Shown: positions 7,850-15,977 of the stretch, piece by piece
Layout of the letters: each line of letters starts with the position of its first letter
How positions within the stretch are numbered: the first letter of the stretch is position 1
DNA from: Paenibacillus sp. ACRRY
GTDB taxonomy: Bacteria; Bacillota; Bacilli; Paenibacillales; Paenibacillaceae
NCBI RefSeq assembly: GCF_022346995.1
Contig: NZ_JAKRNM010000013.1
Location: 1-64,000 of the forward strand
Direction: 5' to 3'
DNA length: 64,000 nucleotides
Notes under the pieces: model-generated
Told to the model about the DNA's origin: nothing
The model's database searches: none
What the model saw: only the letters and a program-made list of their open reading frames with translations
Position numbers and translations under genes: made by a program

Positions 7850-8770
7850 TTATTTCGCAGGATTAAGTGGTCCACCTGAACGTTCTACAGGATACGGATC
7901 ATCATCATCTTCGCGTTTTTCCTTTCGGTACCATTGAAAAAAAACATAAGCCAGCATGGATACGAAGATGCCCTCCTGAATAAACTTCATCAAAATACCA
8001 CCCACCTGCTGATCCTCTTTGGCGGAAGACAGGAAGTTAAAGAAACCTGGACCTCCGAATGTACGCAATATTGCCGAGGAGTCCCCTGACACACAATATC
8101 TCATCGCTTCCGCCCATACGGCAGGATTGCTATACGTTGCATATAATGGCTCGGACGCAAAAATAATCAGGCCGCAGGCCGGTGTTAACAGCACCATATT
8201 GAGAAAGATGAATCCAATCTTCGACAGTCCTGACGCCTGTCTTGCCTCCGGCAGCGGATTGAGAAGTGTCCACCACATGAGCATAGAGGTAATAAAGAGA
8301 ACCAAGTAATACAGTCGGTGAACCGTAAAATTCAGCATGACATAATCATGGACAACGGGCAGATGATACAGCGAAAATAAACCATTAAAGAGTAATGCGG
8401 CAACAATCGGATGAGCTAAAAAGGATAACTGCCGCGCTGGCAGCCACTGAATGATCTTTCGCCACACCCAGAGGGGCAGCCCTTTCATCAATAAAGGTGG
8501 AGCAACCAGATAAGAAAGAGCCATGCTTACCATGTGAAAGCTGAACATGACGTGTCCGAGCAAATTAAATGGCCCAGCCTGAGCAAGATAGAACACAGCC
8601 AGACCCGTAATAAACATGATTTTCTGTGCAGCGGTAGCAGGTTCTGCATCAGTAACCCTTTCACTTAACGGACCTACGATAAACAGATACACAGCTGCAA
8701 TGAGTAAAAATAACGCAAGAATGAAGGGACTCCATAAATCATTGAAACTAAAGTATTGCAACCCGAGCAT
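7850..8770 (-). CDS. ctaG: Cytochrome c oxidase assembly factor CtaG
   Basis: 306 aa from the ATG at 8770 (MLGLQYFSFNDLWSPF), with GGGAGG 8 nt upstream. About seven membrane helices and the family features HMVSMALSYLVAPPLLMKGLP and ALLFNGLFSLYHLP mark it as a caa3-type CtaG. In B. subtilis CtaG is needed for caa3 oxidase, with a suggested role in CuB assembly of subunit I. It lies between ctaF and ctaM, the usual Bacillales order. The frame extends upstream to 8857, but that part lacks a ribosome site. Confidence 0.92.
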   Translation of the reverse strand: MLGLQYFSFNDLWSPFILALFLLIAAVYLFIVGPLSERVTDAEPATAAQKIMFITGLAVFYLAQAGPFNLLGHVMFSFHMVSMALSYLVAPPLLMKGLPLWVWRKIIQWLPARQLSFLAHPIVAALLFNGLFSLYHLPVVHDYVMLNFTVHRLYYLVLFITSMLMWWTLLNPLPEARQASGLSKIGFIFLNMVLLTPACGLIIFASEPLYATYSNPAVWAEAMRYCVSGDSSAILRTFGGPGFFNFLSSAKEDQQVGGILMKFIQEGIFVSMLAYVFFQWYRKEKREDDDDPYPVERSGGPLNPAK

Positions 8771-8876
8771 ACGGGAAACCTCCCGGTGACCTGATTTGGT
8801 TGTAGCCTTAAACCATCTTTCTATTCCATCGCCTAAAAGGGGAAAAGACGGCGGCACTGCGCCGCCGCCATCTCAT

Positions 8877-9197
8877 TTACCACCAAACCCAATAGAGTGC
8901 CATGATGATGCACGTGAATGCTACGAAAAATCCAAAAGCCATAAACAGAATGGGCATCAGATGGCCTTTATCCTTCATGTGCATCCAGTACCCAAGCTGG
9001 ACAAACACCTGAAGAATGGCCATAACCACCAAAAGGATGATGGTAAACGACGTATTGACGCCCCCTGCCTTAACGGCTGCAAACGCAATGAGTGTCAGGA
9101 TGATGGAGAATATAAACACAACGACATGCTTCTGCGGTCCTTCTGTCCGGTGACGATGTTTCACAGGTTGTTGATCACTCTTATCCTGTACCGACAT
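8877..9197 (-). CDS. ctaF: Cytochrome c oxidase subunit IV (caa3 type)
   Basis: 106 aa. A hydrophilic basic N-terminus (about 25 residues) is followed by three membrane helices, including GVNTSFTIILLVVMAILQVFV and LGYWMHMKDKGHLMPI, the usual COX4_pro layout. GGTGGG lies 7 nt before the ATG. It starts 3 nt after the ctaE stop. The subunit stabilises the complex and carries no cofactor. Confidence 0.9.
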   Translation of the reverse strand: MSVQDKSDQQPVKHRHRTEGPQKHVVVFIFSIILTLIAFAAVKAGGVNTSFTIILLVVMAILQVFVQLGYWMHMKDKGHLMPILFMAFGFFVAFTCIIMALYWVWW

Positions 9198-9200
9198 GTG

Positions 9201-9827
9201 TTAACCCACCTTTCCGAGCAGGTAGACGACCGTAAAGATAAACACCCAGACCACGTCAATAAAGTGCCAGTACATTGCGGAGACGTATACCTTTGGTGCA
9301 GTTACGACCGTTAATCCTTTTCTGAACAGCTGCCCGATAATAAGTCCGATCCACAGAATACCGAATGCAACGTGGGCTCCATGGAATCCAACCAGCGTAT
9401 AAAAAGCGGAGCTGAATGCACTGGTGGTCATCCCGAACTCTTTGTGAACCACATATTCATAGAATTCATAAATCTCAATACCTAGGAACCCAAGACCCAG
9501 CACTACTGTGATTCCGAGCCAAAGTGCCAATGCACTTCGGTTGCCCCGATGCATGGCCTGGATCGCAAATACACTTGTAAGACTGCTGACGAGGAGTATG
9601 AAGGTCGCTGCTGCCACAAGCGGCAGATGGAACAGTTCATTCGCCGATGGCCCTTCGTTTGTCTGGCCACGAAGCGCCAGGAAGGTTGCGAAGAGTGTAC
9701 CGAACAATACCGTCTCGCCGCCAAGGAACAACCAGAAGCCAATGAGCTTATTGCGTCCCTCCAGCGTTGCTTTCTCCGGTTCATGCGGCAATTGGCCACT
9801 TACCGGTTCGGCATGTGAAGTTGTCAT
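9201..9827 (-). CDS. ctaE: Cytochrome c oxidase subunit III
   Basis: 208 aa with five predicted membrane helices. Family landmarks include NKLIGFWLFLGGETVLFGTL near the start, FYTLVGFHGAHVAFGILWIG with the conserved His pair, and YWHFIDVVWVFIFTVVYL at the end. The ATG overlaps the ctaD stop by 4 bp (ATGA), so translation is coupled to subunit I. Five rather than seven helices is normal for the short bacterial form, whose first helices are fused to subunit I. Confidence 0.95.
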   Translation of the reverse strand: MTTSHAEPVSGQLPHEPEKATLEGRNKLIGFWLFLGGETVLFGTLFATFLALRGQTNEGPSANELFHLPLVAAATFILLVSSLTSVFAIQAMHRGNRSALALWLGITVVLGLGFLGIEIYEFYEYVVHKEFGMTTSAFSSAFYTLVGFHGAHVAFGILWIGLIIGQLFRKGLTVVTAPKVYVSAMYWHFIDVVWVFIFTVVYLLGKVG

Positions 9828-11713
9828 GTTCTAACCCCCTTCTCATCCTGATCCTCGGGCTCAATATGCCAGCCATGGTCATCATAAAGTGAACGCAGTG
9901 CCATCGCCCCGAATGTAATCAGAAGACCGATGATAACCACAATATAATTGTTGAAAAGTCCGTTCATAAAAGCATTTCCAAAGTCGTCTTTGCTGAACAT
10001 CAGGCCCAGACCGGCAATGAAAATACCCACAGACATGACAAACGGCAGCGGAGTCGCAGATGGCATATGAATCGAACCTACCGGTTCAGCAGGAGTCATC
10101 TCCGTGTGTCCTGCCATCTTTTCCTTCCAATATGCATCAATTCCGCGAACAAGCGGAGTCTGCTTGAAGTTGTATTCCGGCGGTGGAGACGGGATGGACC
10201 ATTCCAACGTACGGCCATCTTCCCATGGATCATTTGGTGCATTCACCGGTTTTCTTGTCGTGATTACGATGTTCACAAGGAACATAATCACCCCGACACC
10301 CATCAGGAATGCTCCAACGGAGCTGACCAGGTTAAGCAGGTCAAAATCCTGGTTCGGCAAGTATGTAACGATCCGGCGCTGCATCCCCATAAGGCCCAGA
10401 AAATGCTGAACGAAGAACGTTAATTGGAATCCGATCATGAATGTCCAGAATGTCCATTTCCCAAGTGTTTCGCTCAAAATGCGACCGAACATCTTCGGCC
10501 ACCAGTAATGCAGGCCCGAGAACAATCCAAGAACCAAGCCACCAACGATAACGTAGTGGAAATGGGCTACGACAAAGTACGTATCATGGAACTGGAAATC
10601 GGCTGGTGCAGATGCGAGCATGACACCTGTGACACCACCCATGACGAAAGTTGGAACAAATCCTACAGCAAACAGGTTCGCAGCCGTAAAGCGGATCTGT
10701 CCACCCCACATTGTAAAGAGCCAGTTAAAGATTTTGATCCCTGTCGGTACGGCAATCAACATGGTTGAGATCGAAAAGAGTGCGTTGGCCACATTGCCGA
10801 GACCCGTTGTAAACATGTGGTGTGCCCATACCATGAATCCCAGGAAGGCAATCAGGATGGTTGCAAACACCATGGAACTGTAACCAAACAATCTTTTACG
10901 AGCAAAGGTCGGAATAACTTCCGAGATAATTCCAAACGCCGGCAAGATGAGTATGTACACTTCCGGATGTCCGAAGATCCAGAAAATGTGCTGCCAGAGT
11001 ACCGGGTTACCACCATTTGCAACATCGAAGAAGTTGGCTCCCAGAATACGGTCAAATGTCAACAGTACTAATCCTACCGTGATGGCAGGGAATGCAAAAA
11101 GGATAATGGCTGAAGTAATAAATGTCGTCCATGTAAACATCGGCATCCGCATATAGGACATGCCGGGTGCACGCATCGTAATGATCGTAGCGAGAAAGTT
11201 AATGCCGCCGATGAGTGTTCCGAGACCAGCTATCTGCAGACCGATCGTATAGAAATCCACACCATGGGTTCCGCTGTACTCACTACTGGAGAGCGGCGTG
11301 TACGACGTCCAACCTGCATCGGGCGCCCCGCCCATGATCCAGCTCAGGTTGAGCAGCAGTCCGCCAAACAGGAACGTCCAGAACCCTAGTGCATTAATAA
11401 ATGGAAAGGCGACGTCCCGTGCACCAATCTGCAAAGGAACAACAGCGTTCATGATGGCAAATATGATTGGCATGACACCAAGGAAGATCATTGTTGTTCC
11501 GTGCATCGTAATCAATTCGTTGAAGACCTGAGCCGACACAAAATCATTCATCGGTTTCATCAGCTGAATCCGGATTAAAATGGCTTCAATCCCGCCGATT
11601 CCGAAGAACAATCCACCTGCTATTAAATACAAAATGGCAATCTTTTTGTGATCGACGGTGGTGATCCAATCCATCAAGCCCCTGTACCGCTTGACGCTAT
11701 GAGCATGAGCCAA
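9824..11713 (-). CDS. ctaD: Cytochrome c oxidase subunit I (caa3 type)
   Basis: 629 aa, the long form with extra C-terminal helices (a standard subunit I has about 520). Heme and copper ligands are visible: HGTTMIF for the low-spin heme His, GHPEVY with the CuB His cross-linked to Tyr, AHHMFTTG for two further CuB His, and HFHYVIVGG for the high-spin and low-spin heme His. The active site is therefore complete. It reduces oxygen and pumps protons in the cytoplasmic membrane. It lies between ctaC and ctaE, with the ctaE start overlapping its stop. Confidence 0.97.
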   Translation of the reverse strand: MAHAHSVKRYRGLMDWITTVDHKKIAILYLIAGGLFFGIGGIEAILIRIQLMKPMNDFVSAQVFNELITMHGTTMIFLGVMPIIFAIMNAVVPLQIGARDVAFPFINALGFWTFLFGGLLLNLSWIMGGAPDAGWTSYTPLSSSEYSGTHGVDFYTIGLQIAGLGTLIGGINFLATIITMRAPGMSYMRMPMFTWTTFITSAIILFAFPAITVGLVLLTFDRILGANFFDVANGGNPVLWQHIFWIFGHPEVYILILPAFGIISEVIPTFARKRLFGYSSMVFATILIAFLGFMVWAHHMFTTGLGNVANALFSISTMLIAVPTGIKIFNWLFTMWGGQIRFTAANLFAVGFVPTFVMGGVTGVMLASAPADFQFHDTYFVVAHFHYVIVGGLVLGLFSGLHYWWPKMFGRILSETLGKWTFWTFMIGFQLTFFVQHFLGLMGMQRRIVTYLPNQDFDLLNLVSSVGAFLMGVGVIMFLVNIVITTRKPVNAPNDPWEDGRTLEWSIPSPPPEYNFKQTPLVRGIDAYWKEKMAGHTEMTPAEPVGSIHMPSATPLPFVMSVGIFIAGLGLMFSKDDFGNAFMNGLFNNYIVVIIGLLITFGAMALRSLYDDHGWHIEPEDQDEKGVRT

Positions 11714-11745
11714 GGTAGTGCACCCCCTTCTTCGTCCTTGCTGTT

Positions 11746-12798
11746 CTATTCATAGTCCAATTTGTAGTTGGCTAGATATTCGGCAATTCCGTCGATTTCT
11801 TCATCCGTAAGTCCAAGATCTTTGGGATTAGGCATCGTATTGCCTGGCTTCACGGATTGTGGATCATGGAGCCATTCTTTCATGTTATCCAGCACCGGAT
11901 TGCCTTCTTCCTGGCCCTCACGCTGGTTCAGCAAAATACCTGCGACAGCTTCCTTGCCGCCGATTCCTGTGAGATTCGGGGCAACAGGTCCACCCTGATC
12001 GCCAACGGCGTGGCAAGACAGGCAGTTCGTTTTGAACTTTTCAGCAAGCTGTGTATCCTCCGGCAGCACTGCCGGTGCCTTCATCTCATTGACCCATCTG
12101 TCAAAGGATTCCTGGCTGACTGCTTTCACTTTGAATTCCATAAAGGCATGCGACCTTCCGCATAGCTCCGCACATTTCCCGCGGTAAACGCCTTCATTAG
12201 GTGCTGAGAAACTAAATCTGTTCACTGTTCCATCCGGGTTTGTGTCCATTTTGCCCGCAAGAGACGGCACCCAGAAGGAGTGAAGCACGTCCGCGGTTTT
12301 CAATTCGAATGCGATTTTTTTGCCGGTCGGGATGATAAGATCTTGAGAGGTGGTGACATCATATTGAGGATAAGTGAATTCCCACCAATACTGATGCGAG
12401 GTAACTTTGACCTGAATTGCATTTTTGTCCTTGGACAAGTCTTCGCCTTGAGCAAAGATCGTCTGAACTGTCGGTACAGCCAGTACAATAACCAACAATA
12501 GCGGAATGGCTGTCCAAATCACTTCCAGCTTGAAATTGCCTTCAACCTGTTCGGGAACTTCATTCTGCCCGGCACGCCTGCGAAACCGGATCAGCACGTA
12601 CGCAGCAATGGCAAATACAATGATGAGCACGACGATCATAATCGCAATGGACAGCTTCATCAGATCATATTGGCCTTGTGCCACAGGACCCTGAGGTTTC
12701 ATTACCGACAAGTCTTCCCGCCCGCATGCGGATAGCAGCAAAGAGAACACCGCCAGCAAGGGGAGAATTCGCTTTGCAACCTGCCACTGTTTCATCAT
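11746..12798 (-). CDS. ctaC: Cytochrome c oxidase subunit II with fused cytochrome c domain
   Basis: 350 aa from the ATG at 12798. A lipoprotein signal ends at LLSAC, followed by two membrane helices (about 50-75 and 95-115), a cupredoxin domain with the CuA ligands in CAELCGRSHAFM, and a C-terminal cytochrome c domain with CLSCH and a distal Met in NTMPNP. The covalent cytochrome marks caa3 oxidase, which takes electrons directly from this domain. First gene of ctaCDEFGM; ctaA and ctaB, which make heme A, are not in the window. Promoter at 13007-13035 with cre and ResD-like sites upstream. Confidence 0.96.
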   Translation of the reverse strand: MMKQWQVAKRILPLLAVFSLLLSACGREDLSVMKPQGPVAQGQYDLMKLSIAIMIVVLIIVFAIAAYVLIRFRRRAGQNEVPEQVEGNFKLEVIWTAIPLLLVIVLAVPTVQTIFAQGEDLSKDKNAIQVKVTSHQYWWEFTYPQYDVTTSQDLIIPTGKKIAFELKTADVLHSFWVPSLAGKMDTNPDGTVNRFSFSAPNEGVYRGKCAELCGRSHAFMEFKVKAVSQESFDRWVNEMKAPAVLPEDTQLAEKFKTNCLSCHAVGDQGGPVAPNLTGIGGKEAVAGILLNQREGQEEGNPVLDNMKEWLHDPQSVKPGNTMPNPKDLGLTDEEIDGIAEYLANYKLDYE

Positions 12799-13006
12799 TG
12801 ATCTACCCCACTTTTTTAACATTTTCGTAGACTACCGTTATCGTTCGAAGTTTAGCCTGATTAGGTCGCTTCAGCCCGATCCGCATAATCCTGTCCGTCA
12901 TACAGAACGCTTCCAAAAATAACGCTTCCAGAACCCCCATCATTTCCTCCAAAGGGCATGTCTGCGCATTCTTCCAATTCATTCTATATGGTTCAATCAC
13001 TTATTA

Positions 13007-13035
13007 AATATAAGTTGAGGGTATGATTTTGTCAA
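13007..13035 (-). promoter_or_regulatory. SigA promoter of the cta operon
   Basis: On the minus strand a perfect -35 TTGACA (13030-13035), a 17-nt spacer and -10 TATATT (13007-13012). The expected start is near 13000, giving an untranslated leader of about 200 nt before ctaC. That is long enough for post-transcriptional control, but I see no clear riboswitch in it. Confidence 0.75.
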
Positions 13036-13048
13036 TCTTTGGACACAT

Positions 13049-13065
13049 GTTCACAAATTGTTCAC
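13049..13065 (-). promoter_or_regulatory. Tandem ResD-like half sites upstream of cta promoter
   Basis: Two direct GTGAAC copies (13049-13054 and 13060-13065 on the complement), 11 bp or one helical turn apart; one sits in TTTGTGAAC, one base from the B. subtilis ResD consensus TTTGTGAAT. They lie 14-30 bp upstream of the -35, a typical activator position. ResD controls heme A and oxidase genes in Bacillus, so the site fits, but this is motif matching only. Confidence 0.4.
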
Positions 13066-13095
13066 TTATGTAAAAAAACCGCACCACAACTTAGT

Positions 13096-13110
13096 TTGAA
13101 AACGATTTCA
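13096..13110. promoter_or_regulatory. Catabolite-responsive element (cre) for CcpA
   Basis: TTGAAAACGATTTCA satisfies every position of the cre consensus WTGNAANCGNWNNCW and is nearly palindromic. It is centred about 100 bp upstream of the predicted cta start. CcpA is known to act on oxidase genes in B. subtilis. Whether a site this far upstream activates or represses cannot be read from sequence. Confidence 0.55.
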
Positions 13111-13382
13111 GTTATAAATGTAAACCTCTTAATTTGAAAATATTTGCCATATTTCGGTGATTTATCGTGCATTTTCAGTGACTTTTCTCACGTATAAAAC
13201 ATGCAGTATTATGCAAAAGGATAAGGGCTTTTCTCAGCTTCCTTTTTTTCCAGCTTCTACAGGGTCAAATCCTACGCTCTGTTCTAATTCGCATCGATGA
13301 ACTGGCTTTGGCGTCTGACCCTGCATTTTAGCTTCACTCCTAAACGATCATCTGAACAAACCTAATCCTCCTGTCAAAGAAC
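13111..13382. other. Non-coding stretch between cta promoter region and map paralogue
   Basis: AT-rich, with no reading frame that has a ribosome site. It contains one 8-bp inverted repeat (CAGGGTCA near 13260 and TGACCCTG near 13317) with a loop of roughly 50 nt. That is too open for a convincing terminator, though it lies just downstream of the minus-strand gene ending at 13383. Nothing else seen. Confidence 0.4.
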
Positions 13383-14144
13383 CTACGTTCCATCGGTTAG
13401 TATAAGCGGTCCATCTCGGGTTATCGCGATCGTATGTTCATACTGGACTCCCCATGATCCGTCGACCGTCCGGACAGTCCATCCATCTTCATCCCAGAAC
13501 ACGGCTCCTGAACTGCCTCTTGTAAATATGGGCTCGATTGTAATAACCATGCCTTCCGTAAGCATCATGCCCGTCCTGCGTTTACCATAAGGCAGTACAT
13601 TGGGTGGTTCATGAATATACTGACCAATCCCATGACCGATGAGCGGCTTTACTATACCATACCGGTACAATCTTGCAGTTCGTTCAATCGCGTTGCCGAT
13701 ATCCCCCAGTGTATTTCCTGGCACAGCTTGTGCTATAGCCCGGTGGAGAGCCCTTTCTGTGCGTTTCATCAGCTTGCGAATGGATCTGCGTTGTTCACCA
13801 ATTCCGTAAGTCCAAGCAGAGTCAGCAAGCCAGCCATCCTTGTTTACCACCATATCAATGGTCACAACATCCCCTGCAGCCAATTCCCGGTCATCCGGGA
13901 AGCCGTGACAGACAACTTCATTCACTGAAGCACAAGTCGCATACGGATAGCCTTTATATCCCTTTTGCTCCGGAGTGGCCCCTCGTTCGGCCAGAAATGC
14001 CTCTACCCGTCTGTCGATCTCACCTGTGGTTATACCAGGGGTAAGCCATTGTTCAATATGCTCGTGGCAGCTTCGCAGAATCCGGCCTGCTTCCCGCATG
14101 TAGTCAATCTCTTCTCTCGTTTTCAAAATAGGGTCCACATGCAT
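13383..14144 (-). CDS. map: Type I methionine aminopeptidase (second copy)
   Basis: 253 aa. The five metal ligands of the M24 fold are present: Asp in TIDMVV, Asp in LADSAWTYG, His in GHGIGQYIHEPP, Glu in TIEPIF and Glu in QYEHTIAI. The substrate-pocket motif CASVNEVVCHGFPD is also intact, so an active enzyme removing N-terminal Met from nascent proteins is expected. The housekeeping map gene of Bacillota normally lies in the ribosomal protein cluster, so this free-standing gene is probably a paralogue like B. subtilis yflG. AAGGATG precedes the ATG. Single gene. Confidence 0.9.
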   Translation of the reverse strand: MHVDPILKTREEIDYMREAGRILRSCHEHIEQWLTPGITTGEIDRRVEAFLAERGATPEQKGYKGYPYATCASVNEVVCHGFPDDRELAAGDVVTIDMVVNKDGWLADSAWTYGIGEQRRSIRKLMKRTERALHRAIAQAVPGNTLGDIGNAIERTARLYRYGIVKPLIGHGIGQYIHEPPNVLPYGKRRTGMMLTEGMVITIEPIFTRGSSGAVFWDEDGWTVRTVDGSWGVQYEHTIAITRDGPLILTDGT

Positions 14145-14255
14145 TCATCCTTCCTGCCTATGTGTACTTCCATGTATATGCAGAAGGGATGCTCTACAGC
14201 CCAAAAGTGATGCAATGCTTCATATCCTTTCATTTACAAGTAAATCTCAGGACAG

Positions 14256-14298
14256 CAAAAAAAACCGTCTGCCGGAGCATATCGCCCGGGAGACGGTT
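14256..14298 (-). terminator. Terminator after the 62-aa gene
   Basis: Arms 14263-14270 and 14291-14298 (AACCGTCT/AGACGGTT) with a partly paired CCGG centre, followed on the minus strand by eight T residues. It lies about 40 nt past the stop at 14336. Confidence 0.85.
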
Positions 14299-14335
14299 CT
14301 ATTCATATCGGAACAGTATAATTCAATGATGTGTT

Positions 14336-14524
14336 TCAGGACACGGAAGAATCCATCTTGACAAGCTCGTGCTCGACCACAGAAGTCAATTCTTCCTCAT
14401 ATCCACCCGTAATCCGGTATTTTCTCACGTACTCCTTCACGAATTTTTTTGGATCCTTAGGACGGAAAATCCGAGTCATTTCCCTCAAACTTTCTTTGAC
14501 CTCATTGTGACCTTTCGTTGCCAT
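14336..14524 (-). CDS. Small conserved-looking protein, unknown function
   Basis: 62 aa: a highly charged, probably helical protein (HNEVKESLREMTRIFRPKD, then KKFVKEYVRKYR). No membrane segment, Cys motif or known domain. GGGAGGG lies 8 nt before the ATG, and the gene has its own terminator and a candidate promoter about 170 nt upstream, so I consider it real. The long leader is described separately. I do not recognise the family. Confidence 0.7.
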   Translation of the reverse strand: MATKGHNEVKESLREMTRIFRPKDPKKFVKEYVRKYRITGGYEEELTSVVEHELVKMDSSVS

Positions 14525-14715
14525 TGTAATTCCCTCCCAAAACGTTGAAAGTGAATGCTCCGTTTAGAGAACGCCGAATAAGTCTTAAATGCCATCCATG
14601 AAGTTGTGTGCGCGGCTTAAAGCAAGCTTTAGGTCGGGAACCTCGCTGAAAGCAAGTACCTGACACTATAAATACCCGATATGATTCGGTTTGAATCATA
14701 ATCTTATTGTATCAT
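14525..14715 (-). promoter_or_regulatory. Long structured leader of the 62-aa gene with candidate promoter
   Basis: On the minus strand an extended -10 (TGATACAAT, about 14703-14711) would start transcripts near 14695, leaving a leader of about 170 nt. The leader contains nested repeats (AAAGCTTGCTTT, AGGT...ACCT) and could fold. Around it, CCCGAATA/CCCGATAT-type motifs recur in both orientations (near 14668, 14713, 14796 and 14862), perhaps a repeated operator. The rest of the gap to 14921 has no gene. No known riboswitch class matched by eye. Confidence 0.35.
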
Positions 14716-14921
14716 ATTCGGGAGTTTGTTACGACTTGACGATTTTACTTATTATTTATAACGGTTTTTACGCCCAAAAAGTTTAATCCCGAATCATATT
14801 TATGAATTAGAACATTCTGTACGGAATTAATTCTATCCAGCATAACACGGAACTATTCGGGGGATATTATCACGGACAACTCGTACAGTTAAATTACTGG
14901 TATCAAAGGAGGCGCTGTTTC

Positions 14922-15203
14922 ATGGACCGCGAAGAACAGGATATGCTGCCCCTTTCGCATGAAAAGGTGGAAGTCGACGGAGTTTACATCAATGAAGCAG
15001 GTCGGGAGGAACATCTGCACCGTGGTCAACATTTCCCGGCTGATCCGGTTCTGGGCAAATCGGAATGGAAGCTGACGGAGTTCATGTTTGAGAATCATCA
15101 CGAAGGCCGTACGGACGAACGTCTGGTACCCAAAGAGAACGATACCGATAAAATCGGTAAAGTTACCCACCCACGTAAAAACTTTCAACGAAAAGATCTT
15201 TAG
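14922..15203 (+). CDS. Small hydrophilic protein, unknown function
   Basis: 93 aa with GGAGG 8 nt before the ATG. It is acidic and His-rich with no membrane segment: features include VEVDGVYINEAGREEHLHRG and FENHHEGRTDERLVPKE. The balanced composition and strong ribosome site support a real gene. A hairpin with a T-rich tail follows at 15243. Family not recognised. Confidence 0.65.
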   Translation: MDREEQDMLPLSHEKVEVDGVYINEAGREEHLHRGQHFPADPVLGKSEWKLTEFMFENHHEGRTDERLVPKENDTDKIGKVTHPRKNFQRKDL

Positions 15204-15242
15204 ATTCGTTTAAGCCTGTAGAATATCTCGCAAACATGACTG

Positions 15243-15286
15243 GGGCACATCACGCCATACCTATGGCTGGTGCGCCCTTGTTTTCT
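15243..15286 (+). terminator. Terminator after the 93-aa gene
   Basis: An imperfect GC-rich hairpin (GGGCACATCACGCCAT against ATGGCTGGTGCGCCC) is followed by TTGTTTTCT. The stem has bulges. Confidence 0.6.
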
Positions 15287-15446
15287 ATATAAGTACCTTG
15301 TATGGGACTAACCCGGTTTTGTTCCTACGCCACTCTTATGTTTTCATGCATTATGCGTTTTCTGGTAACATTCGTTGCTAAACCCGGTTCAGTTCTGTCC
15401 ACCTTCTTCATAACGTATAGAAAAAGGACAAAGGAGGCTGGGCCGG

Positions 15447-15785
15447 ATGTCCCCCATGAAATCCTCAAGCGGTCTGGATGAGAATATCGCCGGCATGCTC
15501 TGTTATCTGTTTACCTTTGTAGGTGGAATCGTCTTCCTGGCAGTGGAGAAACGCAGCCGGTTTGTGCTGTTTCACGCTCTTCAATCCGTCACGGTCTTTG
15601 GCATTATCATGATCGGCCATGTTTTGTCGGCATTTCTGCCTCTATTTGGACCTCTGGTCGCATCCTTGTTATCGCTGCTGGGAGTCGTCGTCTGGATTAT
15701 CATGGTTGTCACCAGCTTGCAGGGAAAATGGCTGAAGCTGCCTTGGGTAGGGGACTTTGCAGAAAAACAGATGAGACATCTGTAG
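15447..15785 (+). CDS. DUF4870 (Tic20-like) membrane protein
   Basis: 112 aa with three predicted helices. The start (GLDENIAGMLCYLFTFVGGI), the segment EKRSRFVLFHALQSV and the C-terminal amphipathic part match the DUF4870 family of small bacterial membrane proteins. Molecular function of the family is not established. GGAGG lies 9 nt before the ATG. Single gene, convergent with pbuX. Confidence 0.8.
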   Translation: MSPMKSSSGLDENIAGMLCYLFTFVGGIVFLAVEKRSRFVLFHALQSVTVFGIIMIGHVLSAFLPLFGPLVASLLSLLGVVVWIIMVVTSLQGKWLKLPWVGDFAEKQMRHL

Positions 15786-15809
15786 CATTTACTCCCAAAA
15801 CAAAACAAA

Positions 15810-15851
15810 AAACATCCGAATCACTGCTCTCATGCAGCGATCCGGATGTTT
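15810..15851. terminator. Bidirectional terminator between DUF4870 gene and pbuX
   Basis: Arms AAACATCCG (15810-15818) and CGGATGTTT (15843-15851), with further pairing inside. The minus side ends in TTTTTTGTTTTGTTTT and is the stronger terminator; the plus side has only three T. It lies 25 nt after the plus-strand stop and about 125 nt after the pbuX stop. Confidence 0.75.
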
Positions 15852-15977
15852 AGGTGGTATATCATTTATTCGATGAATCAATCATGCCATTAACTTCATT
15901 CATTCATCACGTGACTTATTCATCTTGTGAGTTAACATAGCATCCATTCCGGATACCACTTATCCACATCTACATAT

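Noticed and set aside
12803..13000. 65-codon minus-strand frame overlapping the start of ctaC
   Set aside because: It begins at the predicted transcript start of the cta promoter, has no ribosome site, and runs across the ctaC leader into the start of ctaC.
14502..14699. 65-codon minus-strand frame in front of the 62-aa gene
   Set aside because: It overlaps the start of that gene, lacks a ribosome site, and its translation (Arg/Cys/Ser-rich) looks random; the stretch is better read as a leader.
15960..15968. Single perfect DnaA box near the pbuX stop
   Set aside because: Isolated copy; single boxes, including ones inside genes near 45850 and 48153, are expected at background level. Only the two clusters were reported.
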